A DNA stretch of 64,000 nt from Lytechinus pictus (GCF_037042905.1 NC_087262.1:26186001-26250000), one strand, 5' to 3'. Counted from the stretch's first letter, positions 1 through 11,968 are shown. Program-made: numbers and translations. The notes: generated by a model from the sequence alone, not told the origin.

Positions 1-1165
1 CCATTGTCATCTGAAAAAAAAAAAAAAATGGATTCATAACATGGAAATGGAAGAAAATACCCAATGCTTTTGTACACAAACCTATGGAATCACAACCCTC
101 CTGACACAACGTGACGTCATCATTTCCAGGCGACGTGGGGGTGCTCAATCGAAGCGTACTTTGGAGGAGCAGTTTCTTTGATTTTTATTTAATATTTTTA
201 ACTATTGGAAGGAGATATATGTAATATTTTTGGTATATTCGTATTGTATGAATCATTACCTTTATTTTGATATATGATTGTTTTTACACCGGTCAGGGTC
301 TTTAACCATAGTAGGTCCCCAGGTTCTGTTTTAACATAATTCATAGACCTTAACATCGATGAAAAATGATCTAATGTATGAACGGCAAAACTCAATTATT
401 GTTTGATAGGGGGAGGCTATATAGGTTTGCTCGTAGAGTGAAAGAATGACTTCCATCTATGGAGGTGTGCATGTATATAGGAAAGCAGGATGTGAAGTAT
501 AGTCATACAAACAATTGAAGACTAATTAAAAAAAAAATGAATTGAAAATATATGATAGAGTTTTGCATAACTTCCGTAAAAATTATATATGACTTACTGC
601 AGTCGAGGTGATGATTGCATTTGTAATTTTCCCACTTATTAATTTATATATATGAAGTTATGTTCATTTAAACTGAATTTGTCCTTACAGTGGAAATTAG
701 ATATGACCACTGCTTCAGTAATCATCATGACCATTGACAAGTATTACATAGGCCTACTTGTTGAAACATACATTTACCAGTTCATGGTAAAATCAGGAAA
801 AGGGGAATGAGGTATGGGACCTTTTCTATTTATGGCTTTTATTGGTTTTGCAATCACAAACATAATCACAACATGAATATATCGTTGGTATACTTAATGG
901 GGAAAACAAGGTAATAACAGCAGTAATAATAAGTTATTAATAACAACAATCATGAAAAAGGAAAATGGGACTTGGCTTCGTAATTCCATTCTAGGATATT
1001 CATGGTGGCATGGATAGGCATCAATGTTTTCAAAAATGCTGTACAGTTTCCACTTCATTCAGTTCATTATCTTTCTTCATTATTTTCCATTGAAGAATTC
1101 TCTTATTGATTGAAATTACAGTCTTCACATCTAATTCCATTCCGTTTTCTGTTTGCTCTCTAAAG
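1..1165. other. AT-rich presumed intron, no gene seen
   Basis: This stretch lies downstream of the last CCAR1-like exon visible here (4,289) on that gene's minus strand, so it is presumed intron. It has A-runs and short open frames only. The open frame at 198-395 on the minus strand resembles no part of the CCAR1 family that I know and has no convincing splice context. Confidence 0.4.
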
Positions 1166-1412
1166 CACTGGCGGATCCAAAGCAATAATGATTTTTTTAT
1201 GTAAACATGCCAGCCATTTTTACCCATGTGTGTCCCCCCCCCCTTGGAAGCAATTAAGGACCCTTTTTTTACTTGTCAATTTTTGTTGGGACAATAATAC
1301 CTTAAATATTAGATGTACCGTAAACCTTTTTTTTTTTGGGGGGGGGCTTATCAAACCTTTTCTCGGGAAAATGTGCCATTTTAGAAGAAAATGGATCTGC
1401 CCCTAGGCTGGA
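1166..1412. mobile_element. Possible hAT-like MITE remnant
   Basis: The left end reads CACTGGCGGATCCA and the right end, reversed, reads CTAGGGGCAGATCCA. These imperfect inverted termini with a GGATCC-type core are common in hAT-derived short elements. No matching 8-bp duplication is visible, so the boundaries are approximate. The interior holds C, T and G runs and no gene. Confidence 0.3.
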
Positions 1413-1974
1413 CTACCCTTTTAATTCAATCTACGTATATTTTAAAGCACTTGATATAAAAAGGAGACTGGTTTTACACAAGACACCCAAGAGATATTCA
1501 CTAACATTGTCACTATCGGTGCCCTTGGCACTGTGTTAGTGAATAGTTCAAACATTAGCGCTAATGTTAGCTTTTGTGCGACCTTGTAATGTTACTCTAA
1601 CAGTGCTAGCTAGTGATTGGGCTAACATTATCCTTCTGTGCAAGCAAAACCTCGCTATCAGTGCTGTTAGTGCTCCCCTCTGCTCTCCCCCCTCTCTCTC
1701 TCAATCTCTTTCCTTTCTCACATTTCTGTTCTATCTCTGCTCTTCTTCTCCTTACACATTTCTGCTGAACGTACTCTCACGATTTTTAGTTTTGCTTGAT
1801 AAATTTGATGTATATTTATGAATATTCTCATTTTATATACATGTATAATAACACCAACTGTTTATATCAATTTTGATTATGCATGGATAAAAAAATCCTG
1901 TTTCCATCCACATAGGCAAGTTTGTTTTAAATATTTTAATTTTTTAAGCACTGTGTCACTATGCAATTGATTTT

Positions 1975-2062
1975 CATATAATCTTGTACTTATTTTGTAA
2001 AATATTCTGCAATTCAGCCTTTGGCTGCGAATGAATTTGAATAAACCATTACCATTACCACT
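1975..2062 (+). mobile_element. Non-LTR retrotransposon 3' tail remnant
   Basis: The segment ends with GAATTTGAATAAACC followed by repeats of ATTACC, a tail type typical of CR1/Jockey-like LINE 3' ends. Only the extreme 3' end is recognisable. The sequence upstream to about 1,410 shows nothing I can name apart from a CTCTCT-rich patch near 1,690. Confidence 0.35.
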
Positions 2063-2159
2063 ACAACATTCATTCACACAGTATTTGAAGAACACCTTCC
2101 AGTCTATCATCAAGAGTTAATATCAGAATATTCATGGTGTTAGTGGCTGATTTGTCAGT

Positions 2160-2525
2160 GACTTGTTAGCGCTAATAACACCTTCACTAACTTGCGCTCA
2201 AGAAACAAATCACTCTTAATAGTTCCTGCTACCAATACCCAGTCTTATTGTTCACGATCTTTTCATTCCACATCCCCTCAACTATGGAACAATCTACCAC
2301 AAAGTATAAAACAAGCAGATTCAACAGAGAAATTCAAATCCATGTTAAAAACCTACGTTTTTGTTAAATAGCATTTGCATGTGGAGCCCCTCAACTGTCT
2401 ACAGTCTACTGTAAACTATACAATTACTTATTCTTTGCTGAAATTCCTTCTCACTTTCTATTATTTCCTAAGTGCTCAGAGACATGTTTTGTGATAAGCG
2501 CTATACAAATAATGTTAATTATTAT
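2160..2525 (+). pseudogene. 5'-truncated CR1/L2-type LINE: RT C-terminus and 3' tail
   Basis: Reading frame 2,168-2,368 ends in a peptide with LWNNLP, a run of polar residues, then FKSMLKTYVF and a stop. This is the characteristic C-terminal end of reverse transcriptases of the CR1/Jockey-related LINE clades. A short 3' UTR follows and finishes with AAGCGCTATACAAAT and a TTATTATCATTA tail. Nothing of the catalytic reverse transcriptase or the endonuclease is present, so it is a dead 5'-truncated copy. The 3' UTR is strongly similar to the tail of the SINE at 44,749-45,098, which suggests that this LINE family mobilised that SINE. Confidence 0.7.
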
Positions 2526-2784
2526 CATTAAGGGACCTAACCAAAAGGCATAACATTTCCCTCTGAAAATCTGAATAACAGCAAGTTCTTGCTGGCTAGT
2601 AAAGTAATCAACAGAAATCAAAAGTATAACAGCTTATCAATACAATTAACTTATAATATACCATTAAGATTCAATACTTTTTAGCATGTGCCTCGTAATT
2701 ATATTTCCTTTTTTTTCTAAGTGATAATATCTAGTCAATCATGACCTAAATGTTGTCAATATGCTCTTTAAGTAATTCAATTGT

Positions 2785-2920
2785 GCATATATCTGCTTTG
2801 TGAAATTAAGCAAAACTTTAGAATATCGTAAATTTCTAATTTTCCTTCTATTTTTGATGAAATTTTAGTGTTATGCTTGTTAGGATTTTTTCTTTTTATT
2901 TATATCAACTGTTTGTTGTT
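2785..2920 (+). mobile_element. Half copy of the TTAA-flanked palindromic MITE
   Basis: This is a diverged match to the right half of the MITE seen complete at 5,706-6,316: GATGAAATTTTAGTGTTATG, then a TTTTTTCTTTTTATT stretch. The left half and both TTAA ends are missing. Confidence 0.5.
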
Positions 2921-3009
2921 AATAGAATAAAAATAGTAAATACGAAAATACAAAAAAATTGTCACAATTCATGAAAACCAACTTGAAAGTGCAGCATTAA
3001 AAATTAAGT

Positions 3010-3815
3010 CCCTTACGTTGATCCTCCACCCGATCCAGTACAGTTTCAACTTACAACTCTGGCTATATACAACCCATGCATAAAAAAATAGAATTATCAC
3101 TGAAGGTGATTAATACCCTCGCTGTACGCCATTACCAAAGCAACAGTTTTAAACACATGAAAAAATATGTCTGCCTATCATTACCCCAAGACCAATGTGT
3201 GAGCTAAATATCACTTAAAAACAGATGAGGTAGTTCAAATTACAAGATTTTTGCCTAATTTTTTTGACATATAATATGTTGTTACAATGGCGACACAATT
3301 TCTAACACTTGGAAAAATATGCCCTGCACATCTTTACCTCAAAGACCAATGTGTGAGCCAAATTTCATAAGAATTGGTTAAAACCTGATAAAGTAGTACG
3401 AACCACAAGATTTTTACCTAATTTGGGCCATATATTATGTTGTTACCATGGCTAGTTGATTTCCGACACTCATGAAATATATGTCTTGCACATCTTTACC
3501 CTATCACCAATATGTGTGCCGAGTTTCATGAGAATTGATTAAAAAGTGAGGAAGTGGTTCGATGCGCAAGATTTTTACCTCATTTTTGCCATAATAAACA
3601 CAATGTCTGACGCATACTGAAAATGGGTCTTGCACGTCTCTACCCTAACACTAATATGTGTGCCAGGTTTCATGAGAATTGGTTTAAAACTGACAAGTTT
3701 GATGCAAAAGATTTGCAACGGACAGACCGACCAACCGACCGTACACTGATTCCTAATGTATATACCCCCTTCAAACTTTGTTTGGCGGGGGTACAAAAAT
3801 CATTTAGTCCGGAAT
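3010..3815 (+). repeat. Dispersed element with four ~155-bp tandem units
   Basis: The phrase ACCAATGTGTGAGC or its variants recurs at 3,191, 3,345, 3,506 and 3,650, so the unit is about 145-160 bp. Each unit also repeats CAAGATTTTTACCTAATTT and TTTCATGAGAATTGGTT. The array closes with a GACCGACCAACCGACC segment and GGCGGGGGTAC. The layout (unique end plus central units of about 160 bp) recalls the pearl/HINE-type elements described in marine invertebrates; that link is inference. A fragment of the same end recurs at about 5,320-5,400. Confidence 0.55.
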
Positions 3816-4288
3816 TTTATATTTGACAAGTAGGATTTGGTGAAAATATTGATACTATTGATCAATGTATATCAATTTTCATTCAGCAGGTCGCCTGAAT
3901 AGCAAAGTGACTTTGATACTCAATGGAAATTCTGTCAGTAAGAAAGTTTACTTTTCTGTCCTTTAACATTTAAATCGCTGAGAAACGCTTTCAATGCAAC
4001 TTGGTTACTATTGTTGTTGCATTAGCTGTAATAACAAAGCAGGATACAAGGAGACAGTGAGTAGGGAAAATCAAATCAAATCAATCCGAACCATTTTAAA
4101 GCACAAATCCTTGGTTTTATATTAAGTCAAAATTTATGGATATTTCAGTTAATTCCAATGGAATTTTAAATTTCACACCGTTCCATTTTTGCTATGAGTG
4201 ATGCAAAATATCAATAAGAGTTTTTGTCAAGGCAGATGGCAGTTTCAATAAGTTGTTTGCAAGTTTTCTGCTAGGAATTTCCACTAAC

Positions 4289-4487
4289 CTTAAGTTGTTG
4301 CATCTTCATGGTAGCATGGTGTTGCTGCTGTTGTGGTGGTGGCGCCTGAGCAACCTGTTGTTCCATAGGACTATTCAAGAGTTGTATACGAGTAGCATTC
4401 CATTTACATGTAAATGGCATGCTGGCATTATGGGTAGCTTCAACCAATACATGCTCGCCAATCTTGGGCATGGATCCTTTTGGGGTG
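4289..4487 (-). CDS. CCAR1: CCAR1-like gene, coding exon 4 (end of S1-like domain)
   Basis: This 199-nt exon is bounded by a consensus acceptor (ATCTGCAG on the minus strand) and a GT donor (CTTAAG, then GTTAGTGG). Its first base completes the codon left open by exon 3, and it ends in phase 0. It encodes the second half of the S1-like OB domain: PKIGEHVLVEATHNASMPF, a two-residue insertion relative to vertebrate CCAR1, then KWNATRIQLL. A Gln/Pro/His-rich tail follows. CCAR1 and CCAR2 are nuclear coactivators that bind RNA polymerase II and Mediator components and affect apoptosis and splicing. The remaining exons (LAIKA, SAP and EF-hand-like regions in the family) should lie beyond the left edge; I see none at 1-4,288. 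Confidence 0.9.
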
Positions 4488-5015
4488 CTGCAGATATGAA
4501 TATATATGCAATTACATACATGTTAGGTACTGCAAAATCAGAATATCATAAAAAACAGACTTCTCAAGCTTTTCAACATGCATTGATTGGAGTAAAATCG
4601 CATGAATGAACAGAATGCTAGAACAAAATAATAGACCCGAAAAAGACAATGAATGCTAAACGACGGATTGCGATTGGCTATCAAGCTAAACAAATGAAGC
4701 TTAGTAAACAATCATTTATTGAGAAACTAAAATGATACAAGGAACTCTTCTGATGCCACATAATGGGGTCAGTAAGATGAATATATGGTGGCTCAAGCAA
4801 GCAGGTGAGTGCAACTCACAGCAGATGGTAGTAGTTTGGCCATTGCTTACCACTTGAACAATATTGTTCATCTAAAGCCTATGGCTCTGGTTGGAAGCAT
4901 TATCAAGAAAATAAATTATTTCAGTGACACATGTTTGCTTGATTCCCAAAACATTGTAAACTGATCATTCAGCTCCAGTATGAAATGTGTTAATTCATCC
5001 ATTTCCCTGACTCAC
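4488..5015 (-). other. Intron between CCAR1-like exons 3 and 4
   Basis: This 528-bp intron has GT (GTGAGT, minus strand at 5,015) and AG (4,488) boundaries. No repeat family from elsewhere in the window is obvious in it. Confidence 0.8.
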
Positions 5016-5200
5016 TTTGTTTGAAAGAAAACATCTTCATCCACAAAGCCAAATGTATCATTTAGCTTAGTGACCGTTCCAGTAAAGACTCTCTGTCCTC
5101 CTTGTGTGGCTTTGGTTGTTCGGTTATTAAATGTTAGCTGAGGGGTTATACCTCCCTGAGAACCTGCTGCCGCTGCAGCATTCTGGGCAGCTGCTTGTTG
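5016..5200 (-). CDS. CCAR1: CCAR1-like gene, coding exon 3 (start of S1-like domain)
   Basis: This 185-nt exon begins in phase 0 after a TTCATTCAG acceptor and ends with two bases of a codon before the donor GTGAGT. It opens with a Gln/Ala-rich run (QQQAAAQNAAAAAGSQGG). The hallmark follows: QRVFTGTVTKLNDTFGFVDE and then DVFFQ, which is nearly identical to the start of the S1-like domain in vertebrate CCAR1. The domain is thought to bind nucleic acid. The match is strong enough to name the family but not to separate CCAR1 from CCAR2, since most invertebrates have one family member. The intron upstream of it is about 9.6 kb. Confidence 0.92.
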
Positions 5201-5299
5201 CTGAATGAAGAAAAAAAAAAGATAAATAAATATTTTGAGTTCAACTAAAACTATTAGAGCAATCTAATGAACATTAATGAGTGTGTCAAGTGAGTATAA

Positions 5300-5420
5300 G
5301 AATGCAGGAGTCTGATCTGCAAGATAAGGAACAGACCGACTCAACCAACCGATCCCCAACCACCAGTATACGCCGATTCCTACATACCACTTGAACACTC
5401 TGATTAGCAGTGGTATAATG
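5300..5420 (+). repeat. Fragment of the 3.0-3.8 kb dispersed repeat
   Basis: Short shared phrases (AGACCGACTCAACCAACCGA, then GCCGATTCCTACATA) match the distal end of the element at 3,010-3,815. The unit array is absent. Confidence 0.4.
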
Positions 5421-5705
5421 AATAGAAAAAATATAATATATAAAATAAAATAAGCAAGTAACAGCAGGGGCGACATAAAATTATATGCTATATACAATGA
5501 AAAATTTTACTGTGGTTGGCCACTAGACACATTAATTAAGCTTGTCTGGTCAACCAGTAAAAGTATTCCATCTTGTATCAACATCATACTACCACCAAGA
5601 CTTCAATACCGTCATAAAAAGGGTTCAAAATGTCATACCAATATTTGTAGTTTTTATAGTCATCTATGCATTTTCATTCTAACGTTAACGAGTTTCATTA
5701 TGTGT

Positions 5706-6316
5706 TTAAAGGTCAAGTCCACCTGAGTAAAATGTTGATTTGAATGAATAGAGAAAAATCAGACAAGCATAATGCTGAAAATTTCATCAAAATCGGATGT
5801 AAAATAAGAAAGTTATGACATTTCAAATTTTTGCTTATTTTTAACAAAATAGTTATATGAACGAGCCAGTTACATCCAGATGAGAGAGTCGATGATGTCA
5901 CTCACTCACTATTTCTTTTGTTTTTTATTGTTTGAATTATACAATATTTCAATTTTTACGAATTTGATGATTAGGACCTCCTTGCCTGAAGAACAAAATG
6001 TTAAAATAATAGAACTCCACGTGTTCAGGGAGGAATGAAACTTCATTTCACATGGCAATGACGAGAAAATCAAAATATTTCATATTTCATATAATAAAAT
6101 ACAAAAGAAATAGTGAGTGAGTGACGTCATCGACTCTCTCATCTGGATGTAACTGGCTCGTTCATATAACTATTTTGTAAAAAATAAGCGAAACTTTAAA
6201 ATGTCATAACTTTCTTATTTTACATCCGATTTTGATGAAATTTTCAGTGTAATGCTTGTTGATTTTTTCTCTTTTTATTCAAATCAAGTTTTTGTTGGGG
6301 TGGACTTGTCCTTTAA
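5706..6316. mobile_element. TTAA-flanked palindromic MITE, copy 1
   Basis: The left end is TTAAAGGTCAAGTCCACC and the right end, reversed, is TTAAAGGACAAGTCCACC. The homology continues for more than 250 bp into each arm (TTTCATCAAAATCGGATGTA; AAGAAAGTTATGACATTT), so the element folds back almost completely. The TTAA on both sides fits target duplication by piggyBac- or Kolobok-type transposases. It has no coding capacity. Related copies lie at 14,002, 27,631, 34,555, 36,771 and 39,792. Confidence 0.85.
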
Positions 6317-6479
6317 TTGTCCTGCTTTTGAAAGTGAAAGGAAAGCTTTCATTAGAGGGTATTATTTTGTCAGACCAAACGTGATTAAAATGCACAAGCT
6401 GTTTAATATGCGAAATACAAAAGACTTGAAAAATCTGTCAAGATTTTGTAAATTCATTATGTCTAAATTTTAATATCTT

Positions 6480-6838
6480 AAGTGTAGTTGCTGTCTTGGT
6501 TACTTTCTCGTATTAGGGCATGATTTCAGATTTTGTTGGATTGCACCTGCACATGCTCAGTGGGGTACCGGTCTCCAGATACTCTCTGGCATGTCGGGAG
6601 TGGGTGGGTTAATTTGTGCCCGTTTCTATTTCTATTTCTATTACTGCTCTTGTATTGTACATATGTTTATTATCATCATGTTTGATTTTTTTTTTTCTTT
6701 CTTTTTATTAATCTATTTTTTTTGTTACCTTGGTATTTTTTTCTTATGCCTATTATTGCCATTGTTGTAAGTTGTTATATTTCTTCTATGCCCCCAGGAG
6801 GGGCCGTCAAAGAATAAAATAATTGTCATTGTCATTGT
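6480..6838 (+). mobile_element. Non-LTR retrotransposon 3' end
   Basis: A 3' UTR-like stretch ends in TGCCCCCAGGAGGGGCCGTC, AAAGAATAAAATA and a tail of ATTGTC repeats. This is a LINE-type 3' terminus with a short-period tail. No reverse transcriptase frame remains upstream. Confidence 0.5.
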
Positions 6839-7399
6839 CATTGTTAAGCTGAAATAATAGGTTGATTGGGCATCTTAACATATTTAATGAAATCGGATAA
6901 CTGAAATTATAGCTTCAAATGTTACAAAATCTCTCCTTGACTCAAAGCCTGAGCTTTATCACTATCAGGCCTGCAAGTGAAAACCAATACATAATGGCAT
7001 TGCATAGCTGCTTTCTACCACTCAAAGCTTAGCTCCACTCCAGCTAAGCACTGCCGTTTCATGGGGAGTTTTGTCAGTGATTTCCAACAACTAATTTGCT
7101 CTTTGCCAATCAGATGCAAGGGTTAGCAGTAGTTTATAAAGTCTTTCTGAAAATTAATGACTAAACTTTCCATGAAACACTCCGAAGACTGCCTGTAAAC
7201 AATGTGGTGTTGTGTGAATAAACAAAAGAACATGAATGCCTCACACGTACTTAACCGCCCATAGCAGCAGGTAGGAGGGCACCAGCCCCCACCAGGATCT
7301 AGCTAGGAATTCCAGTGGGTGACGCAAAACTGTTCTTATTGAAATTATGTACTCGGTTGTATTTGTTAAGATCTCTTTTTTATTCTTTTATATTTGCTG
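6839..7399. other. Intronic sequence, nothing recognised
   Basis: This is AT-rich sequence of the large CCAR1-like intron with no open frame, tandem repeat or terminal repeats that I can support. Confidence 0.4.
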
Positions 7400-7497
7400 T
7401 TGTTTGTATATCCAAAGGAACTATCGCTGAGCTAGCGCCATGAGCGTCTCTGGATGGTGTGTGCGCTCAATAAGATATCACAATTATTATTATTACT
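7400..7497 (+). mobile_element. SINE/LINE 3' tail remnant
   Basis: The sequence GGTGTGTGCGCTCAATAAGA, followed by a TTATTATTATTA tail, has the same plan as the SINE/LINE tails at 2,500 and 45,080. Only the 3' end is left. Confidence 0.35.
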
Positions 7498-8716
7498 ATA
7501 GGCTATTTACCAACTCAGCGGAGCGCGCCATTAAAGCCCTATCGCGGTAGGTCGCCGAGCAATCTTGTTAGCAACACTTGTGAGCATCGTCTTGCTCACT
7601 CTCCAAAATGTCTGTAATATTAAAATCCTAAAACCTAATGGAATCATTAAAATTTAGTAAGGCTATGAATGTTTATCATTTACATTGAATATCAGTGTAC
7701 CAACATTATATCAAATTTGCAAACAAGTGTGGGTAAGATTTCGAATTACCAGTCATTTCGATGGGTGATATAATAAGCCAAAATTTATGCAAATATAGTA
7801 TCAATTTTATATAGCATTTCAAAATCCTTATTTTCAATATCTTCATAATTTTTTATTGTTTTAAAAAAGCATTTTATTACATTTACTAGAATTTTCCAGA
7901 ACTGATAACGTTGGTAGATTATTTTTTCTTATCTTTATAAGGAAATGGCAGGCCTTCGAAATCAGGTTAATTTTTTTTCATTTCTATAAAAGAAAATCGA
8001 TTCGAACTACTATACCAACTGTTCGCCAGAAGAAGGGTTATCATCTCATATAGTTGTGTAAATGATAACAATAAATCTTAGGAGTGTAGCAATCCATGTT
8101 GGATAACAATATTCACGATGAGTTTCGTCATGAAGATAGAAATCAAGTTCATTCTTAGCACGCGAGCCGCAGAATGATAAATTTTAGCTTGCACAGACGG
8201 GGCAGATCCCCAATTGTGTTGGACAGGATTATCTAGTCCCATACTGGTGTCGGGTGGTATATTCCACGTACCTTTTCCCCTTGCGATGACCATTGTTCAG
8301 TTTTAGCGCTGAATTTTGATACTCAATCTGTGAAATTAATAGTTTACTGATATAGAAAATTACTCGGAATATACCTGACAAATAAATGATTTCATTTTCG
8401 AGAATTATTATTTCTTCCCTGAATTACAAAAAGTCACACTTTAGTAGGTGAAGAATATAGGTCAAGAAAACATTGACTGTATATAGTTAACAAGTGGAGC
8501 GCCTCTGGCAGTCTCACCTGCATCACACGATTCAATATAGCAGCAGTGCTCAATTTGAAAACTACTATAAAATAATTATTCACAAAAAGCACCATTCATA
8601 TAATGATACAATACTACGTTCATTGACAATAAATGATATTTGACCTTGATCATGTGACCTCAGACTTGTCAGTGATACTTGATTACCCTATATCCACATT
8701 TTATAAACTAAATCCA

Positions 8717-9903
8717 TACTTGCCAATTTTAGAAAAAAAAAAGAGGAATCAATTTTTCAGAGTAACGAGTGTGTGACATTTTGCGGGGGAAGGGTGTGGG
8801 GGTACCCCCTGCCACGCCCACGGTTAGACATTTTTGGAATTTTAGAACGTGAAACGGGGGTTTTCCTTCACTTTTGAAGTGCCTTTTACCTGTCCACAAA
8901 GAAGAAAAAAATCTTAATTTTGTCCCAGTGTAATGAAGCATGAAACAGGAAAATCAACAGGATTCCTTTCATGAAATTGTACCAAATTTTTAGACTTCAA
9001 AAACATGTAGATCTATTTCCATTACAATATTGTACTGACTGGATATATCCTGAATGAAAATTTGGATGAGATTGATAAATGATAGAAGTGAAATAACTGG
9101 ATATTTCTCAGAATACTCATTGTATTTCTGATTAATTTTGGGTTTGCTCATTTTGACTTTATTTCAAGAAAACAGACTACTAGTAACAGTCTAAATGCAC
9201 ATGTAACTTACACATGAACTTAGAATCTATGCAATTGCAAATGCACCGGTACGGTACTCACTCATTGTCATAACCCAGGGAGCTCCGGCCCGCGAAGCGT
9301 GCTGGAGCTCCCGGGGTTTACGCTGTCACTGTGTTGTACTGCCCACTGCACTGTCTGTATAACGATTGGAATCACAGTCACATTCACAATCCAAACGATG
9401 CATTGGCGACGTATCCACTTTCCACACACTAAATTTGTAATTTTTGGCTTTAAAATTCCACGGAAAAACTATATCCTTTGGCCATTAGCATTAGACCGAC
9501 GATCGTTAAGCTGGATCTTACGTTTGCACACGTATTATGCACTTGTTTAATGCATGCAGCGCGGTATACTCGCGACGTCGCAGCATGCATTGTATTTGCA
9601 CGTGTTGTCGCTCTAGCTGTGTTTGCACGCGCTTCTGCAATGTGCGTGCCATATGAGATAGGCAAAGTGAAAAACTACGTACAAGAGTGTGTTCAGTTGG
9701 TGGAAAAATAATGCTATTTGGGATATCGCGATATCCAGGTGTCCGCAAGCTTCAGTTTTGTCTAACCTTCGCTCCAGCCGGTTTTTCAATATTATCGATG
9801 TAAAAATCAATGAAAATCTGAATTATGGGGTAGATATTCGTAATGCGGAATTGGCAATAAAAAATCGGGATGATTCCGCCAAAATCGGGATGGTTGGCAA
9901 GTA
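8717..9903. mobile_element. Nested 1.19-kb insertion with 10-bp inverted ends
   Basis: The ends are TACTTGCCAA and TTGGCAAGTA. The segment interrupts the tandem-repeat element and contains a 50-bp hairpin at 9,271-9,320. The length is close to that of the hAT copy at 11,969-13,158, and both have repeated CGGGA motifs near the right end. No clean target duplication is seen. The several open frames between 9,299 and 9,934 lie on both strands and look fortuitous. Confidence 0.45.
9271..9320. repeat. 50-bp GC-rich hairpin
   Basis: The arms TAACCCAGGGAGCTCC and GGAGCTCCCGGGGTTTA enclose a GCCCGC-type loop. A near-identical hairpin is at 12,691-12,740. Confidence 0.6.
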
Positions 9904-11034
9904 TGTAAATCTATCATCTTATTTTATAAACTAAATCTACATGTATAACCTTATCTCCAAAATGGCCAAAGTTCAATGGCATTCAATGACCTTTGACTGT
10001 GGTCCTGTAACCTAAAACCCGCAAAGGATGTTCAGTGATACTTGATTACTCTTATGTCCAAGTTTCATGAATTAGATTCATAAACTTTCAAAGTTATGAT
10101 GGTAATTCAACAGATACCCCTAACATGGCCAAAGTTCACTGACCTTTGACCTTGGTCATGTGACCTGAAATTCGCCCAGCATGTTCAGTAATACTTGTTT
10201 ATTCTTATGTCTAAGTTTTATGAACTAGACCAATAAACTTTACAGTTATGATGGTAATTCAAGAAATACCCCCAACATGGCCAAAGTTCATTGACCTTGG
10301 TCATATGACCTGAAATTCGCACAGGATGTTCAGTGATACTTGATTACTCTTACGTCCAAGTTTTATGAATCAGATCCACAAACTGTCAAAGTTATGATAG
10401 TAATTCAACAGATACCCCCAACTTGGCCAAAGTTCATTGACCCTAAATGACCTTTGACCTTGGTCATGTGACTTGAAACTCGGGCAGGATGTTCAGTAAT
10501 ACTTGATTAACCTTATGTCCAAGTTTCATGAACTAGGTCCATATATTTTATAAGTTATGATGACATTTCAAAAACCTAACCTTCGGTTAAGATTTGGTGT
10601 TGACGCCGCTGTCGGGAAAAGCGGCGCCTAGTCTCACTGTGCTATGCAGGTGAGACAAATATGTTATCCAACAAAGGATTGCTACACTCCTAAGATTTAT
10701 TGTTATGTATCATTTACACAACAATATGAGATGATAACCCTTCTGCGGTTGAACAGTTGGTAAGAAGTTTGAATCTAACGATTTTATTTTAGAAATATAA
10801 CAACAACCTGATTTCGAAGGCTTGCCATTTCCTTGTAAAGACAAGACAATATAATCTACCAACATTATCAGTTCCGGCAAATTCTGGCAAACGTACCAAG
10901 ATGTTTTTTTTAAGAAATATAAGATTACCTATATATATAAGGATTGTGAAATGTTATTTACGCTATATTGTCATCACTTTTGGCATTTTGTATCAAAATG
11001 ACTGATAATTCGAAATCTTACCACACTTGCTGGT

Positions 11035-11925
11035 CACCCATGGGTGCATTACTGCCGCTGTGTACAGGAAAATTGAAGGCATGCAAAATTGCAACAAACT
11101 CCCGCAAATTTCATAAGAGGATTTACAGAATCAAGTCATGAAACTTACCGAACGATGTGAAGTCAATTCCCCCTAATATGATGAATATCCCTCAAATAGC
11201 GTCATTTCCCAAATTTTTTGTTTAATGAGCTAAAGATGGCACGCGATTTATCTTCATATTAAAGGCACTACAAGGGAAAGACTAGGCACAAAAAAATATT
11301 TTACACGTAAATCGATGCAAAGCGTTACGGGAAGTCGGCAAAGTGTCCAATCTTTTTACTGGAAAGACTTTGGTGGAACGTTATTTATTGACAAACTGCT
11401 TCGTTCAAGGTACATAGAATTTTCTATATTTTTTAAAAATTTGTCATCGCTTTGAATGTTTCCAAAAAGTATTATCGTCAGCAAAAATAATATAAAAAGT
11501 ATGTTTTTTAAGTTATTGCATTTATTGGTGTTTATTTTTTATCAAACAATCATGGGAATTGCACATACAATGAATTGAGAATCTAGTTTAAAAAATACCG
11601 ACAAGCTGAATTAAGGTTGTGAATTGTATTAGCGCCACCAAGGACCTTCCTTTTATTTCCGTGGAAGAGGCATGCGAAGCAACTTTCCAGGCTGAGGTAA
11701 GCGATTTTACTCTTTTTTATGTGTTTTTTATATAAAAAAATATTTGTAAAATTGAAAATGGAACGCTTTTCACCAGAAAAAGCCCTGGTGAGTAGTTGAA
11801 TGAGTTTCGGCTAACATTATTCGTGTTATGAAGCGATGTTGACCGACAACTCTAAAATCCATTGCGTAAACACGTTTGTAGTGCGAGGTTAGTATAGTAT
11901 ACTAACCTTGCAATACGTGTGAGTG
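11035..11925. mobile_element. 891-bp insertion with 9-bp target duplication
   Basis: CTTGCTGGT occurs at 11,026-11,034 and again at 11,926-11,934. Removing one copy and the intervening 891 bp restores continuity with the left foldback arm. The inserted ends are CACCC and GAGTG, which are only weakly inverted. A 9-bp duplication would suit a Mutator-like element and an 8-bp core would suit hAT. There is no coding frame, and the interior is AT-rich. Confidence 0.5.
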
Positions 11926-11968
11926 CTTGCTGGTAAATTTGGTATTTGAGTTTGTACATACCGATAAT

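Larger units (their letters stand above)
8495..10650. mobile_element. Element with central ~155-bp tandem repeats
   Basis: GTCTCACCTGCAT near 8,510 is inverted as ATGCAGGTGAGAC at 10,645. The interior repeats a unit of about 145-160 bp containing GGCCAAAGTTCA (9,966, 10,126, 10,278, 10,423), GACCTTGGTCATGTGACCT and ATGTTCAGTGATACTTGATT. One partial unit at about 8,630-8,715 is split from the rest by a nested insertion. Before the right end is a GC-rich hairpin, GCCGCTGTCGGGAAAAGCGG. This may be a non-autonomous Helitron-like or pearl-like element, but the class is unproven. Confidence 0.6.

Noticed and set aside
198-395. Possible further CCAR1-like exon on the minus strand
   Set aside because: The peptide does not match the family after the S1-like domain, and no suitable acceptor/donor pair in the right phase was found.
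4253-4609. 118-codon plus-strand frame
   Set aside because: It is the antisense of the CCAR1-like exon 4, which has family homology and splice signals on the minus strand.
9299-9934. Cluster of open frames of 65-83 codons
   Set aside because: Frames overlap on both strands inside a 1.19-kb insertion with inverted ends, with no domain or splice context.
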